Shown piece by piece: positions 47,601 to 59,880 of a stretch of 64,000 bases of DNA (the stretch's first letter is position 1; each line of letters opens with the position of its first letter). The stretch is from Acanthosoma haemorrhoidale (lineage: Eukaryota; Arthropoda; Insecta; Hemiptera; Acanthosomatidae), in contig OV884015.1 in assembly GCA_930367205.1 (NCBI GenBank), forward strand, positions 3,844,001 through 3,908,000, in the 5' to 3' direction. Under the pieces are notes generated by a model. That model did no database searches. It was given only the letters and a program-made list of their open reading frames with translations, and was not told where the DNA came from. A program made the position numbers and the translations under genes.

Positions 47601-50418
47601 AGACAGGATGAATATCTTCATTGTTGAAGTAACTATTCATTTCATTTCATCAATGGACAGGTGGACACTCAAAAGTGTGACAGGACTCTATACAGGTCAC
47701 TGTCGGTTAAATAAACACCTCTTTAATTTGGGGATAGTGGGATCACCAATCTGCAGATTCTGCAAGAAAGAGGGAGAAACGGCACGTCATATAATATGTG
47801 ACTGTGATAACTTAGCTAGAAGGCGATACCTTCACTTTGGTAGTGATCGCATTGTAGACCCCAAACTATGTGAACTGATCGATCCATTCAGTATCCTCAG
47901 ATTTGCAAAGGCCGTGGGCCTGTCACATATATAGGACAGGGACATGGACGGCGCACAATAGGTCTCAGTGAGGCCGTGGTGCACAAATGCCGGAACAAAT
48001 AATAAATAATAAAACTATTCATTTAACCTCAAAAAAAAGATTAGAGCAGCCAAAATTTGCTGACAACTACTGACTAGTTAAGAAAATAATCTATGGGTAT
48101 CATTATTTTAAGAATGTATAGATTAAAAAATTATCTACAAGTATCCTTCAGTGTCTCAAGAGGCTTTAAACCTGAACTTTTTTTTTTTACATCTCTTATC
48201 AAAGCAAGTGTTTTAATCTTATCCAAAATGGTTTCCTAGACAAAGGAAAGCACTAGAAAGACCAAGAAGGTTTTGAACAATAATATCTCCATACTTATCA
48301 ACTCTAGCAAAACCATGATTAGAGAATCGTGTGGCTAAGGGTACTTATGAAACTGGAGTGGTATGAATAACCGCTTGGGAAGACAGAGCTAGAGAGGGCA
48401 TGGTCGATAGGAACAAGACCTAAAATCATGAAGCAAGCTCTACAAAAGTCTCAAAACAAACGCAAAGTATTCGAGAGAATGAGAGTATGATGATAATCTC
48501 TAACCTATATATTATTTGTTAGTAGCCCTTTATAGATATTATAATGTTTTTTCTTTTTACAATAAATTAAGTTTATAATAATTATAAATTAATTAGAACA
48601 AAGCTGATTTTAGGAACCAGTTTTTGAAATAATAATAAATAATTTGTAAAGAACTAGTGTTTTGGACATGACATTATAAAACCAGAGACACCAAGAGATA
48701 CCCATGGGGAAAACCAAATAGATGGGGTGGGGGATGGTAGTTTTGGACCTCATCAGAGACACATCAAGTTTTTTGACTCCTTGCAGCACCTAACAAACCC
48801 AGTGTTTAACACTATGACACCACCACCATTCCTACATCGATGGCAACAGACTGTCAGGGAAAATAACATTAAGATTTGGTTAGTTAGATGTAAGTTAGTT
48901 TTAAGTCGATGATTCATAAGGTGGGGGCCATCACTTTTAAACATGTTTAGAAAATGAATGTATAATGTACATTATACTTTTGTAAAAATCACAAATGGCA
49001 ATGTAAAATTTAAAAAAAATTGTATAAAATGTAGCCAAGCTGCAGGACTTAGTGTTGCCAGGCCGGCACGAGGTAGGTTGTTGTAGACAAAAAGGGCCAG
49101 GATAGTTTGACCTTCAGAGTAATTTTTGTGTGAGAGAGATGTCAAGAAACGAAGACACTCATCCGCCACCAGACAAGAATGTATTCACTTATACTGTTTG
49201 TAATAATGATTAAGTAAATATTACGTAATATATATTTATAAACATCTATATGCAATTATGTTATTATAAATATAGACAAAATTATAAACTAGAGCGATAT
49301 AGAGTGGGCATGACTAGATACTAGACTATTCTGTATCATGATACATGTTAAACTGATACATACTCTTATTATGTATCACTTACTTTTATCTGATACAGAA
49401 TTGAAGAGGTGTTCAATACTCGGACAATTGAATTGAGCAAGCTAAAGCTCCCTTTTTATTGGACTGTTAGTACTTTTTCCCTTTATATATAAATATTTTG
49501 TAACATTCATGATATTTGAGAATATCATGGCCAGGAACCCTCACATCTGGTAAGCATCTTCCCTTATGCTCCTAGGAGTGGGGATGAGATAAAAGGGCAG
49601 TCTTAGCACAACCGTCGAGAAGAGTGGACTTAGCAAGCTCCCGAATTGGCGGTCACCAACTGGAAGAGAGGAGAAGAACCAACAGCAGAAAGTAATGTTG
49701 ATTGGATTACAGGAAGATCATCGATTGGGTGATATTAATATTGTTTTTATTATGGATCCATTAAAATAAATTGAGCTCAAATTTCATGTTTTTTTGTAAT
49801 TAGTAGTAACTATCCTATTTTAAAGGGTATTGAATATTTTTTTTATACTTTTCGCCAGCACTCTATATAATTATTTGTTATAACCATTTTATTTGAATAT
49901 ATTTCACAATTCCTAGTTTCTCAATTTATTAATAACTACAAAATTAGCCTTGAGATCGGGCGATTCAATCGGGATAAATTCCTATGTCAAAGACATAAAA
50001 CAATTTGAATTAAAGATCTCATGACCGACCTGCCAAATTAGTTAAGGTAAATTGATCAAATAAAGTAGAAAGAGAAATGGTAAAAAATGAGGTAGGTTTC
50101 AATATATATATGTAATATTATTTGGTGCTAGGTACTTACAGCTAGCAGTTGGTTCTGGTCAGGGCTAGGCCCCAGCTTGGTCAGGGCCGCCTGTACCTGT
50201 CGCTCGGTATAGCCCAGCTTGAGTGCGAACTCTAGCTTGGCAGTGTAGCCAGAGTCCGAAGCTGTCACGTATTCGGCGAACTCTGCGGCGAGGGTGTCCG
50301 AAGTAGTTCGGGAAACTTCGGCATGCCTCGTGTCCTCTCCTTCGTAGTCAGAGTCATAGCTGCTATCCTCTCCGCCGCAGGCTTCCCTTGTCTCCGTCTG
50401 CAGCCAGTCCACGTACCT
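44681..50418 (-). CDS. ZC3H12: Regnase / ZC3H12-family endoribonuclease (first exon not resolved)
   Basis: Minus-strand exons: 50140-50418, 47111-47262, 46805-46944, 46474-46708, 45929-46161 and 44681-45213 (stop TAG). Phases 0, 2, 1, 2, 1 all rejoin, giving 523 residues without the start. Regnases are cytoplasmic PIN-like RNases that cut stem-loops in mRNA 3' UTRs, damping immune and developmental transcripts. Counting from the first resolved residue: UBA-like segment about 50-93 ([20 protein letters not shown]); PIN core from about 131 with [20 protein letters not shown] (D137), VCYDDRY (D221, D222) and [10 protein letters not shown] (D240, D244), i.e. all metal-binding acids kept; [14 protein letters not shown] finger C299, C305, C311, H315; C-terminal helical domain about 479-523 ([20 protein letters not shown]). 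The coding exons are much GC-richer than flanking DNA. The 2.9-kb first intron seen holds a non-LTR fragment and a repeat copy. The start codon lies upstream of 50418. Confidence 0.94.
47620..47995 (+). pseudogene. Non-LTR retrotransposon 3' end (RNase H-adjacent zinc-knuckle region)
   Basis: The plus strand reads [20 protein letters not shown], then a C-x2-C...H-x4-C zinc-knuckle-like [19 protein letters not shown], then [10 protein letters not shown] and a short tail. The '.TGH..L..HL...G....P.CR.C....ET..H...C' motif closes the ORF2 of many arthropod non-LTR elements. It is 5'-truncated and lies antisense in the Regnase gene's intron. Confidence 0.85.
48600..48895 (+). repeat. Dispersed repeat, left copy (about 290 bp)
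   Basis: Carries ACTAGTGTTTTGGACATGAC, then AACCAAATAGATGGGGTGGG, a CTTGCAGCACCTAACAAACC block and ATCGATGGCAACAGACTGTC. The same blocks occur in order at 51790-52075 on the same strand. No coding content; MITE- or SINE-like. In the Regnase gene's intron. Confidence 0.8.
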
Positions 50419-51067
50419 CTGCAACACAACAGGATATGTCATAAACGAGTTTGTTCAAGAAAGTTATTAAGAAATTTTCAATGTTTTTTAATGAATAATT
50501 ATAGTACTTCATTTTTTAGTTAGGGTTTGTTAGATTTTTTAAAAAAAACAGGGACCCCTGCTGTTGGGCCAATAAACATGGAATTTCACCTCGAAGCTCC
50601 ATTTGATGACTAGACTGCGTGAGAAATATTTTCAACTCCACAAACTATGAATTAATTAATTACTTGTTTATAAAAATAAGTAAATATTTGTCTATCGTAT
50701 TCAGTATTGTATCAAATAAAATGTCTCGATGCTATTTTTGAGCAATGACAAACGCCAAGCAGACGGCAGTTCTTTCTATTTCACTTGCGTGTGGATTTGT
50801 GAGCAGGCACCTATAAGTGACTTTTCCCTTCAACCCATTTTCTTAAAAATACAATTTTTATTTGCTAAAACATAGAGCGAATCGCTAACTTTCGGTCACC
50901 GTTAAGAAAAATCTGTTACTAGTAACGATAGAAAAAAGAGACTTGAATTATAGGGTTCCATACTCACTTCGCCTGTTTCACGAGAGAATGCCTCTTGACG
51001 CTAGTTGCGGACCGACGTAAATTACGCAAGGTATTAAGACAATTGACACGCGTGCCTACTTTAGACC

Positions 51068-51079
51068 GGGGGGGGGGGG
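51068..51079 (+). repeat. Poly-G run
   Basis: Twelve consecutive G. Another run of similar length lies at about 51651-51661. Both are upstream of the resolved Regnase exons. Confidence 0.9.
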
Positions 51080-51789
51080 AGTTTTCTCATAGGTCCTTCC
51101 TCGTCGAAGGAGTCGATGACGCAACGCCAACATGGGCCGGCCGTGCGTTGTGAATGCAGAGAATCTGGGAGCTTATATGATATGTAGTTATACTTACGCA
51201 ATAAGTTCGCAGGGGATTTAGCAAGATCGGCAATTAGTAATGTTAATGTAAACAACGGAAATAAAATATTGTTTATTGGTAATCGATCATTACCTAAATA
51301 GTACTATGGGAAATATACACAGAACAAATTAAGGATGAAGGGAAGGAAAGAATATCGAGCGGTAGGGGCAAGATGGCACAGGCTTAATTATCCGGGGCAC
51401 GGGTATCACACTTATTAACTTCGTATTATTTATTAATTTAAATGGTAACTGTTAATGTATCGGATTCTCCATTTATATTCTTATCTTTGAAATATTTTTT
51501 TAATTAACTCTTTATTAATGTATCGTTAGCCTAAGAGAAAAGTCATAACTCTTAGCCTCTTCCTCTGAGCTAGCATTACACGAACACTCGACATCATATC
51601 TCTTCAGCCCAGCCTTGCAATAAGCATGAAGCACTAAGTATTCGGGTAGAGGGGGGGGGGGTTGCAGCGAAATCTATCAGTTTGAATTTACAGAGTATTA
51701 ATTATAACAAGCTGTGGTATTAGTCTTCTAAGAAAACTTTCTAGTTGGTTAATAATGATTTTATTTCGAATTTTGGGTTTATTAATTAG

Positions 51790-52075
51790 AATTAAGTTGA
51801 TTTTAGGAAGAATTTTTTTTTTTTTTGAAATAATAATAAATAAAACAACTAGTGTTTTGGACATGACAACATAATACCAGGTACACCAAGGTTTTACCCC
51901 TGGGGAAAACCAAATAGATGGGGTGGGGGATGATAGTTTTGGACCTCATCGGAGACACATCAAGTTTTTTGACTCCTTGCAGCACCTAACAAACCCAGTG
52001 TTTAACACTATGACTACTACATACTATGACTCCACCACCCTTCCCGCATCGATGGCAACAGACTGTCTCTAGAGC
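51790..52075 (+). repeat. Dispersed repeat, right copy
   Basis: Second copy of the 48600-48895 repeat, same strand, with a longer T run near the start and a short insertion (TGACTACTACATAC) near the end. Confidence 0.8.
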
Positions 52076-52639
52076 ATGACTAATAATCACTAATTAGAAT
52101 TTATTTATTTTCTTCTTTTAATAAGATTTATTCTACGGTTGTGACAATTATTTTTTTTAATGAATTTTCGCAACTCGATCGCTGCCATATGCCGTGTAGG
52201 CGAGACTGGGGCAAGGTGCCATTCAGCCTAAATTTTGCCACGGAGGCGTAAGAACGATGTCGCCTGGATGCTGTGACAAGTCTATTGATCTGCATCATCC
52301 ACCACTGTTTCAGATTGATTGAAATTAATGAAAGTTGAGGACATCCAAATTTATGTTTTTCTTTCGGGGTTTGGTAAAATAAATCACGAATTTTTTTTTT
52401 TTTTTAATTTGGTGAAGCTGTAGAACACTCAGCGATTCAAAAAAAAAATATAATCATTTGTGATTCCATTTATGTGGGATAATATATTGTTTTTATTTTT
52501 TCGAAAATGCTGTTAGTCGGCCAAGGGCATTTGAACTATCCGGACGTCGAGGATCGCCTTTGGTATAAACGGATCAAAATATTGCCGAAACTAAACCGTT
52601 TTGTACAAATCGCCAGTCAGCCAATATTATTTGCTGTTG

Positions 52640-53090
52640 ACGTACAGCTATAACAAACACATTATTAGTTCAATGCGTGCCTGGGTGTTGTTCCTGTTCT
52701 GGCAAAATAAAATACTTTTTCCATGAACTTTGCTCTGCCAACAAACCCCATACCTGAGGCATTGTCGAGGAGCTTCGAGAAAACTTTTTTTTTGGGTACA
52801 GAACACCTTTCTTAAATAATTACTCCTGTACAAATCGACCAGCCCCCTAGTAGGTACATTCTGAGCTGGTTTGGAATATGCCTTTGATTTTAAAATCGCT
52901 TTGGTGGTACACAAACTGAATGAAAATTGTCGTAAGGCGCTGGCAAGTTCGACAAGACCGAGGGAGATCGTCTTAGGCCCAACAAAGAAACCGGAGCTGG
53001 GCAGGTGCCCCCTCCACAGAGCTACCAACCTCCGGCTTTCACGGATGTCAGCCATCGCAGCTGTCATTGTCTTCAATACTTACGCAATCG
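52640..53090 (-). other. Unassigned open stretch
   Basis: A 142-codon minus-strand frame in DNA of more even base composition. I see no domain, no splice sites that link it to the Regnase gene and no clear transposase motif. Possibly mobile-element debris. Confidence 0.2.
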
Positions 53091-53489
53091 TCCATCGGTA
53101 ATTGGGCCTGCCATTTCGACCATTATGCTAGCAGCGCTTATACCTATCATTTCGAGTCCAAACGGATACTTTACTACACCTCAACAAAATATTTCATGAA
53201 CGGTCACGTAAACATACAGGCATATCCGCCCTATACCGTCAATAAAACACTTGCTTTTTAGCCTTCTATAATTTTTTTTTTCAAACTCATAAACCCTTTT
53301 TTTTTTGTGCCTGTTCGCAGGTCATGGCGATTGCGAGTCCTCTCGTGAATTATAATGAAATTTCATCTATCTGCGTGACGACATGATAAATATGTTAACC
53401 TCCATAAAACATAAATAAGAGGTGATTTCGATGTTTTCATTAAATAAACAGCAATCCACTATAAACTTATTTCCGACGCAAAAATTATG

Positions 53490-54309
53490 TTTGTAGCAAC
53501 CGCTAACTACATAAGATAAATCACCCTCTGCTCTCTTGAAGCAAGTTTGCCTTGTATGATTGTAAATTAGTTAAATAAACAAATGTAAATAATATTACCA
53601 AACCACAAAGTCATATCAGTGTAAATATAGTAAACGATAAATGACGTCGCTGCAAACGAGTTCACAGCCAGCTACAGGTACCTCCTGCAAGCCGATTGGC
53701 TAAAATAAAACCCCAGCCCATTGGCTACTTGGGGCTATATGTACCCCTAGTTTTAGCCGACAATGCATTTTACCTAATTCTCACCTCTTGACTGGTAATT
53801 GCCGCTGCACTGATATTTCAAGATATTGCCTTATCATTCATGTAGGATAAAAGTGTGGAGGGTACTTCTATCCTAACCTTGCTATGTTTTAGTCCGGCCT
53901 TGTCAGACCTCACACCTTCTTAGTGAGATTCTCTGCCTTCGTCTCGCTAAAACTGGCACATCCTTGGAAGGGATCACTTCCTTGCAGACGACGGCCTCTG
54001 GGGCCCTACAAAATGTACCTAGTAGCGTATCCAGTCTGCCTCTCTCCAGTTCACAGATGCCAGAGGATCCATCCGCACGGTGTTCGCCTACCCTCTGATA
54101 CCGACTCTGAAATCGTGGTCATTCCAAGACCGCATAAACTACCTATAATGCCTAGCTTGTACCTCTTCTCCTGCACATAGTGCTCTGTCGGGGCACATCC
54201 CTATCAGATATGTAGTCAGATATCTCAGTCATGAAGCAATCATCCAGGTCATAGATTATTCAACTCTCTCTCCGTCACTAGGACTAGGGCAACTCGGCCC
54301 CCTCGCCAC
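53490..54309 (+). mobile_element. Solo LTR-like retrotransposon repeat, right copy
   Basis: Begins TGTAGCAACCGCTAACTACA and ends near CTCGCCACGATG. Start and end blocks match the window-left repeat at 1-757; the middle is diverged. No internal retrotransposon genes adjoin it. Confidence 0.6.
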
Positions 54310-54499
54310 GATGTTAAGTCAGGGATATTGAATTAAACGAACGGGTCACTAAACTAAACTGAACGAATCAACGACTGGATCATTCAAGTGAACGACATGG
54401 ATCAGTGGTTCTTAAAGATCGATAAGTCCGTCTAAGCCTAATTTCTGACCATTCCCTCTCCTTGTCCATTTCAGACTTCTTACTGTCACTTACTTCTTG

Positions 54500-54725
54500 C
54501 CTGTAAAAACAAGGGATTTGGGGTTGAAAACCTCATGATTCTGTTCCAGGGAGTCCCTGACATCCTCTGTACTCCCCCACCCCGGACATGCCCCAGTCCT
54601 TGGCTACGACAGCAGGTGTAGGTGTCCGCAGTTACCGGCTCTAACAGGATCTGCCCACGTCCGTCCACTGCTGTCGGTAGCCAATGCCACTCCAGCAGCT
54701 GTATCTCCAGCTGGGCGTAGCTGGC
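54500..54725 (-). other. GC-rich candidate upstream exon of the Regnase gene
   Basis: A GC-rich island in AT-rich DNA, 4 kb upstream of the first resolved Regnase exon. The minus strand has an acceptor-like TTGCCAG near 54720 and possible donors (GAGCCG|GTAACT). The open frame runs through the island but the encoded sequence is not recognisably part of the family. It could be a 5' UTR or N-terminal exon, or unrelated. Confidence 0.25.
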
Positions 54726-55384
54726 AAACAATCAGGCGAGCACTGATAGGACGAGTTTACAAATGAACATCTTCGAAAGAGAGTAATGGTTTTGGCAGCA
54801 TAGAGGAAGGAGAATGTTTACAACTTGTTGGAGGGCCATGGTCCAAAGAACTTAGCACTTGTGGGAGGAAGTGTTGAGATGATAATGCAAAATTATCAAC
54901 GCTACGGAAATTATTAAAGACCTAATCCCTACATTTAAATATTATTTAACTAACTTTAACCTGCCACTGTATTTCTGTCTTTTAATATATTTATAATATT
55001 TGTTGTATGCTTTTACAACGCTATTTTATCGATGAAACAAGGGATGGAAATATATTTATTTTTTTAATTTCATATTAATTTATTCGTAATTTGCTATTTT
55101 TTTTCCAAATAATTAACATACAGGCAGAAATTACAAAACACCACTCACTAAATTGAAATGTTACAAACAACTTTGGATGAAATGTCAAAATCAAAAGCAT
55201 TCGACATAACATCTAATGAATCCCCGAACAAATGCTATATCCTTTACTCGCGAATCCAAATTGGAGTGGAGAAAATATTTTCTCGTAAAGAGGTTTACCT
55301 TATTTCGCACAAACGCGAGAAGAGAACACCTGGCGGCTAGGAAGCCGGGGAGGCAAATGTCAACGGTTTATAATTTACGGAGGT

Positions 55385-55500
55385 TCAAGTGAAGGAAAAA
55401 CGTGACCTTCGACAGAGGGATTCGAAGCCAGAATCTTCCCGTGTGCTGAAGCAATTACCACAACCGCCACGGGGAGGAGAGCCCACAATTCCATTCTCCC
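55385..55500 (-). repeat. tRNA-like repeat
   Basis: The minus strand has GTGGCGGTTGTGGTAATTGC followed by GGCTTCGAATCCC, resembling tRNA A and B boxes, with a T-rich stretch after it. Likely SINE debris; short open frames over it are incidental. Confidence 0.35.
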
Positions 55501-55904
55501 ATAAAGCACCCACATTCCGCAAGATATCTTGGGGTAAAACCGAAGGCCGCTCTGTGGCTGCTTCCAAATCAACTGAAGCATACTCACTTGTCTTACTCGA
55601 ATCCAATGTTTTTTTTAGCTACTTTAAAATTAATATAAACCCTGGATACGAGTAGTAGAAGTGATATCCTACTTCAAAGATCATTCGTTAGATTGCGCTC
55701 ATTCGATATAAACAGGAAACTCTATAGGAGATAAGCGCCGAATACGAATATTATGAATTAAAAAAAAAAAAATTTCTCTGAGCACATCTAAGGAACGCTA
55801 ACTCACTCCCTTCACCTCAAAATGAACCAGTGGATCATAACGGAGAATAAATTGTGACCAAAGTTCCTCCCTTTAAGATAACAAATTTGGGATAGCTATT
55901 ATAA

Positions 55905-56085
55905 AATAAAGCAGGTGTACCCCAAGGTTTGCGTGTTAGCCCTACATTATTTAATATACACATAAATGATACAGCGGAAGTAAAGAAAAACAATCATGAT
56001 GATGACACAGTCGCAAACATATTTGTGGTTCATGAATACATTTTGAAGCAAATGCCATTGATTCAAACAAATAGATGTGATAGAA
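55905..56085 (+). pseudogene. Non-LTR reverse transcriptase palm fragment
   Basis: The plus strand reads KAGVPQGLRVSPTLFNIHIN, then after a short gap DDDTV. 'AGVPQGS..SP.LFN.Y.ND' and '(A/F)DD' are the palm motifs of Jockey-like non-LTR polymerases. The segment between the two motifs is shorter than usual. Decayed fragment. Confidence 0.75.
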
Positions 56086-56339
56086 ATAATTGATGAGACT
56101 AACGGGGTCTCTTTTAGAAATCGACAGTTAATTCCTGTTCTACCTGAGTAGTAGTAGTAGGTGAGAAGATGATGGATGCACTCAATAGGCTTTTATTGCT
56201 ATAATAATGTTGTTTATTTATTATTACCATTATTGGCTATATAATAAATATATGGTTTTGAAAGGCCTTGAATGTTTGAATAGAGCGAACCACTTTCTCC
56301 AACTGCTTTCTACAACATTGCCTGGCCTTCGCTGAGTTC

Positions 56340-56480
56340 TCTTCAAGCCGGATCTTTGAGTTCGCCTCTATTTAAGGTTACATCTGACGTCAGCGCCTGC
56401 CACCATACCCACCATAGCGGTCTTCCTCATCTTCGGCGAGGGTGTCATCGGGAGTCTGCTCCGTCGCGAGGCAAGATAAA
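56340..56480. promoter_or_regulatory. CpG-richer stretch with a consensus CRE; possible promoter
   Basis: A perfect palindromic TGACGTCA (CREB/ATF site) at 56385-56392 lies just after a TATTTAAG motif, within a locally GC- and CpG-richer segment. It is about 6 kb upstream of the first resolved Regnase exon and could mark that gene's promoter, but no transcript start can be read from sequence. Confidence 0.3.
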
Positions 56481-56699
56481 AAACAATCATAGAAATATCA
56501 ACTTCGGATCTCTTTTGCTATGGTTTTTCCCTTTTTGTCAAATAACATTCAATTCAACAGCTGATAAGAAGGGGGCGCGGCAGTCAGTGAAACTTCTTTT
56601 GGTTATGTTAAGTCAAAACATATTTGACAAGTGCGTATATTCTTGCTAAGTCAGCGCCCTTGGAGGTGAGAAAAAAAAATAATAAAGATTAATATTTTT

Positions 56700-58500
56700 T
56701 GACCATCGTTTCTGTATTGGTTCATCCGATTTATTTTTTCACGACGAACGTAAAAAAAAAAAAAAAGTACGTAGGATTTCATTATATGGACACAGATTAT
56801 AGAAAAGCTGCAAAAACGGAGTCATGTCGCAATCAAAAAATATAATTGTTTTGAAAGATTCACCAGTGAGGGGGGGGGATCAGCAAAATAATTATCCTTT
56901 ATGCCCCTATAACCTTCAAAACTCGTTCAAAGTTTATTCAAATTCAAGGTTATTACCACCTTTGTAAAGCTTAATTTCTTCTTTTTGATTATAACTCAGT
57001 AGCGATTTGATGTATTTATAAGTTAAGATTAACAGAAAACCATAAAATGTTTTATTTTATAACTACGTTTATAATTTATCTAAGGAAACCTGGTTGGTCC
57101 CATTAAGTACAGTTAATATACCCCTTTAAAAGTGGATGTGGATAGTTGAAGTCGTTGAGGAGTTTTGTAATAAAAAAATAAAATTTTCAGAGATAGGAAC
57201 TGAATTAATTTATTTACTAATCACTGGCACAATGAGTAGGTATATTAAAATTCGGTAAAACGATCTGGAACACAGCAGTTTAAACATTAGCTTTTGGCGA
57301 ATGTCTTAGCTACAGAAGCTGCTTAAGCCGTGAAAATAACCCCGAAACTAAACAATCATCAAAATAAGACTAATAATTTCTCGTAAGAAATCTTCTATAT
57401 CGGATGTATGGTAATTGAAGACAATGAAATCATTCGTGATATTTTGGACTTAGGCCACCATACAAAGGAAGGGGGTGTTTGGAGGAAGAACAGGCATAGA
57501 GAAGTACGAGGCGGGTTAGACGCCCCCTCCCCCCTAAAGCAAGAACTAAAATGACTGAAAATACCTCTGCAGAGGAGGCCAAGGCCCACCAGTGGGACGT
57601 AGAGCCAATCTCCTTATGGCAATGGCCAGCCATGTCCATGAAGGAAAATTCACTCGAATCCACCCTAAAAAAAAGACTGGTAATATAATTTGTTCTTTGT
57701 TTAACTAGTAACATCCTGTTTGGAAGCAATGGTGACAGACCCATGAGAGAGAGAACATTGGCTAAAACAAACGACAATTCATTTCTAAAAGATATTATCA
57801 GCGTGCCAAGCGAAAGTTGAAAGTTTATCGATAGAAACTGCCCATCTTAGTGTAGCCAGAATGACAATTAGTTCTGTGAAAATAAATTTCTGAATCTCTC
57901 GCATCCTTCTCTTATCGAATTAGGTAATTTATTTAAGGTTTACACAGCGGTCCGTTCTGCCTTGTAACTGTTAAATCTCCATCTAAGGAGGATCATGTAC
58001 ACATGTTAAGTTCTCATGGAAGAAACAGAACAACTTTTACACGATAGACAAGCAGGATTTGTTTGTTGTATGTGAGTGAGGAAGGCTACAAGTATTTTCT
58101 TTGATATTTGCCCACTAACCCGTAAATATTTTGTTCTCTTCGTGGAGGCAGGCAATTTTCCTATTATTATCTGGAAAACATACGGAAAATAAAGTCTTCA
58201 TATAAAATAATCATCGTTTTGACAAATTAATTAATTGATATATATATATATAAATTAACGGATGCTAACTGAAATTCCTTTAGTAAAACTCTGCTCTACC
58301 TTGTTTGTACACTAACTACATGGAGGCTGTGCGCAGCTAAAACAGCAATGCAACGACCCACTATTTCAGCTGACAGCAAGTATTTGTACTGTTGGATTCG
58401 CCGTACCATATAGAACATATTTATATACAAATATTTAATAAGCTAAAAGTCTCATATTCCATTAAATTAACAATGATAGTAATATTTTTGCGACAATTTT
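56700..58500. other. Intergenic, nothing assigned
   Basis: A GC-richer patch at about 57460-57660 gives a minus-strand open frame of 115 codons without a recognisable domain. Otherwise AT-rich with simple runs, including (TA)n near 58238. Confidence 0.35.
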
Positions 58501-58517
58501 AAAACGCAGCAGACGAT

Positions 58518-58661
58518 CCAATGACACGGACCGATTTCCGATCTAGGAGGCGCGTAATTACCGGAAGAAGTGAAACGGAAGTAAGCTGTTTATGTTCATT
58601 TCCCTTGTTCCGATAATGACGATACACGCCTGCTAGATCGATAACAGGTCCGTGTCATTGG
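58518..58661. repeat. 144-bp near-palindromic hairpin
   Basis: CCAATGACACGGACC at 58518-58532 is the exact reverse complement of 58647-58661. The pairing continues inward imperfectly for about 40 more bases on each arm (shared GATCTAG.AGGCG.GTA and a CGGAA motif), leaving a small loop near 58590. No clear target duplication. MITE-like foldback or other structured element. Confidence 0.8.
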
Positions 58662-59769
58662 CTATATATCTATAAATACAGCTAGCTATATAGAGGGCGG
58701 CACTAAGTAATTACAACAGTGATGTCGGCCTCACCAAAGATCACAAATGAGCTGATAACAAACAAAATAAATAAGTTAATTGCTCACGTTTAATTTTCCC
58801 TTATATACTATTACAATTTTCGACAGACAACGTTTATAGTCTTGAGGCGCAGAACCACCGACGGATCATTGTCCTCCAGGTGTGAGCAGTAAATAAGAAA
58901 AATAATTTGTAAAAGAAACAAATATCGAAAACCTAAATAACACCATCTATCCCAATCTAATGGCCTTTTATCCAAAACAAAACACGACGACAAAATCGAA
59001 AAAAGAAATAGTTTCCGAGAAAATAGTTGAGAAAAGTCAAAAGTTAATAAAACTTGCACGAATCTGTTGTAGGCTTATCTTCAGAGTTCTTAATCGGAAA
59101 AGGGATTTGCCTGCTCTTTGCTACTGTCATATAATAAGCTTCTGTATTTTATGAAATTGTATCAACTAATTACCATTGATATGTGGTTATCTCGTTGGTG
59201 TAAAAGTTTACCATAAAAGGTAAACATGAAGAACGGGGAAAGGTAGCGAAGAAGGTATCTACCGATTGCCGTTTCCAACAGGACAATGATTGCCTAACTA
59301 AATAACAACCAATTGAAGAATCTATGGCATTAATGAACTCTTTGAAAACATCTCAAGTAGAATATGATTATAAGTATTATAGTGACTACATCGCAGCCTC
59401 GGCTTTCGGAAAGTACAGCTGTATGCCTTTTCAGAATTGAGCAAAGATTGACTGGGTTAGGTTTAATGGGAAGGTTTCAATAGCCCCGAGTCAATATTTA
59501 TAATCTTTAAACTCTTAACTGTTAGTATAATGAATGCCTACTATATCATAACCCTCATTGAAACCCGAGTGCCACAAGGATGGTATAAACCTCCTCAGTA
59601 AACAGTGGTTTTGCAATATATACAAAGAGAGAGATGAATATTCGACTTCCGACTTCCTCTAAGAGGGGCCTATCCAGCCTCTTAAGGAAAACTGAGTAAC
59701 TAATTGAATAAAGAAGTAGCATAGCTCTATCCACGGATTACCTCCGGCAGTACTCTACAGGTGCAGGCA

Positions 59770-59880
59770 AGGGCCGGTGGCTGAGTGCACTTAGCGTATC
59801 CATGCCGTACTAAACCCTAGCCGGGCAGACAGGGCGGGCCTGAAAGCTAGAAGCAGCAGGAACACATTAGACCAAGGGTC
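59770..59880 (+). repeat. Possible SINE fragment
   Basis: GGTGGCTGAGTGCACTTAGC resembles a tRNA A-box region in a locally GC-rich patch. No good B box follows. Weak. Confidence 0.2.

Noticed and set aside
57395..57777. 115-codon minus-strand frame with hydrophobic stretches
   Set aside because: No recognisable domain or continuation; not enough to call a gene.
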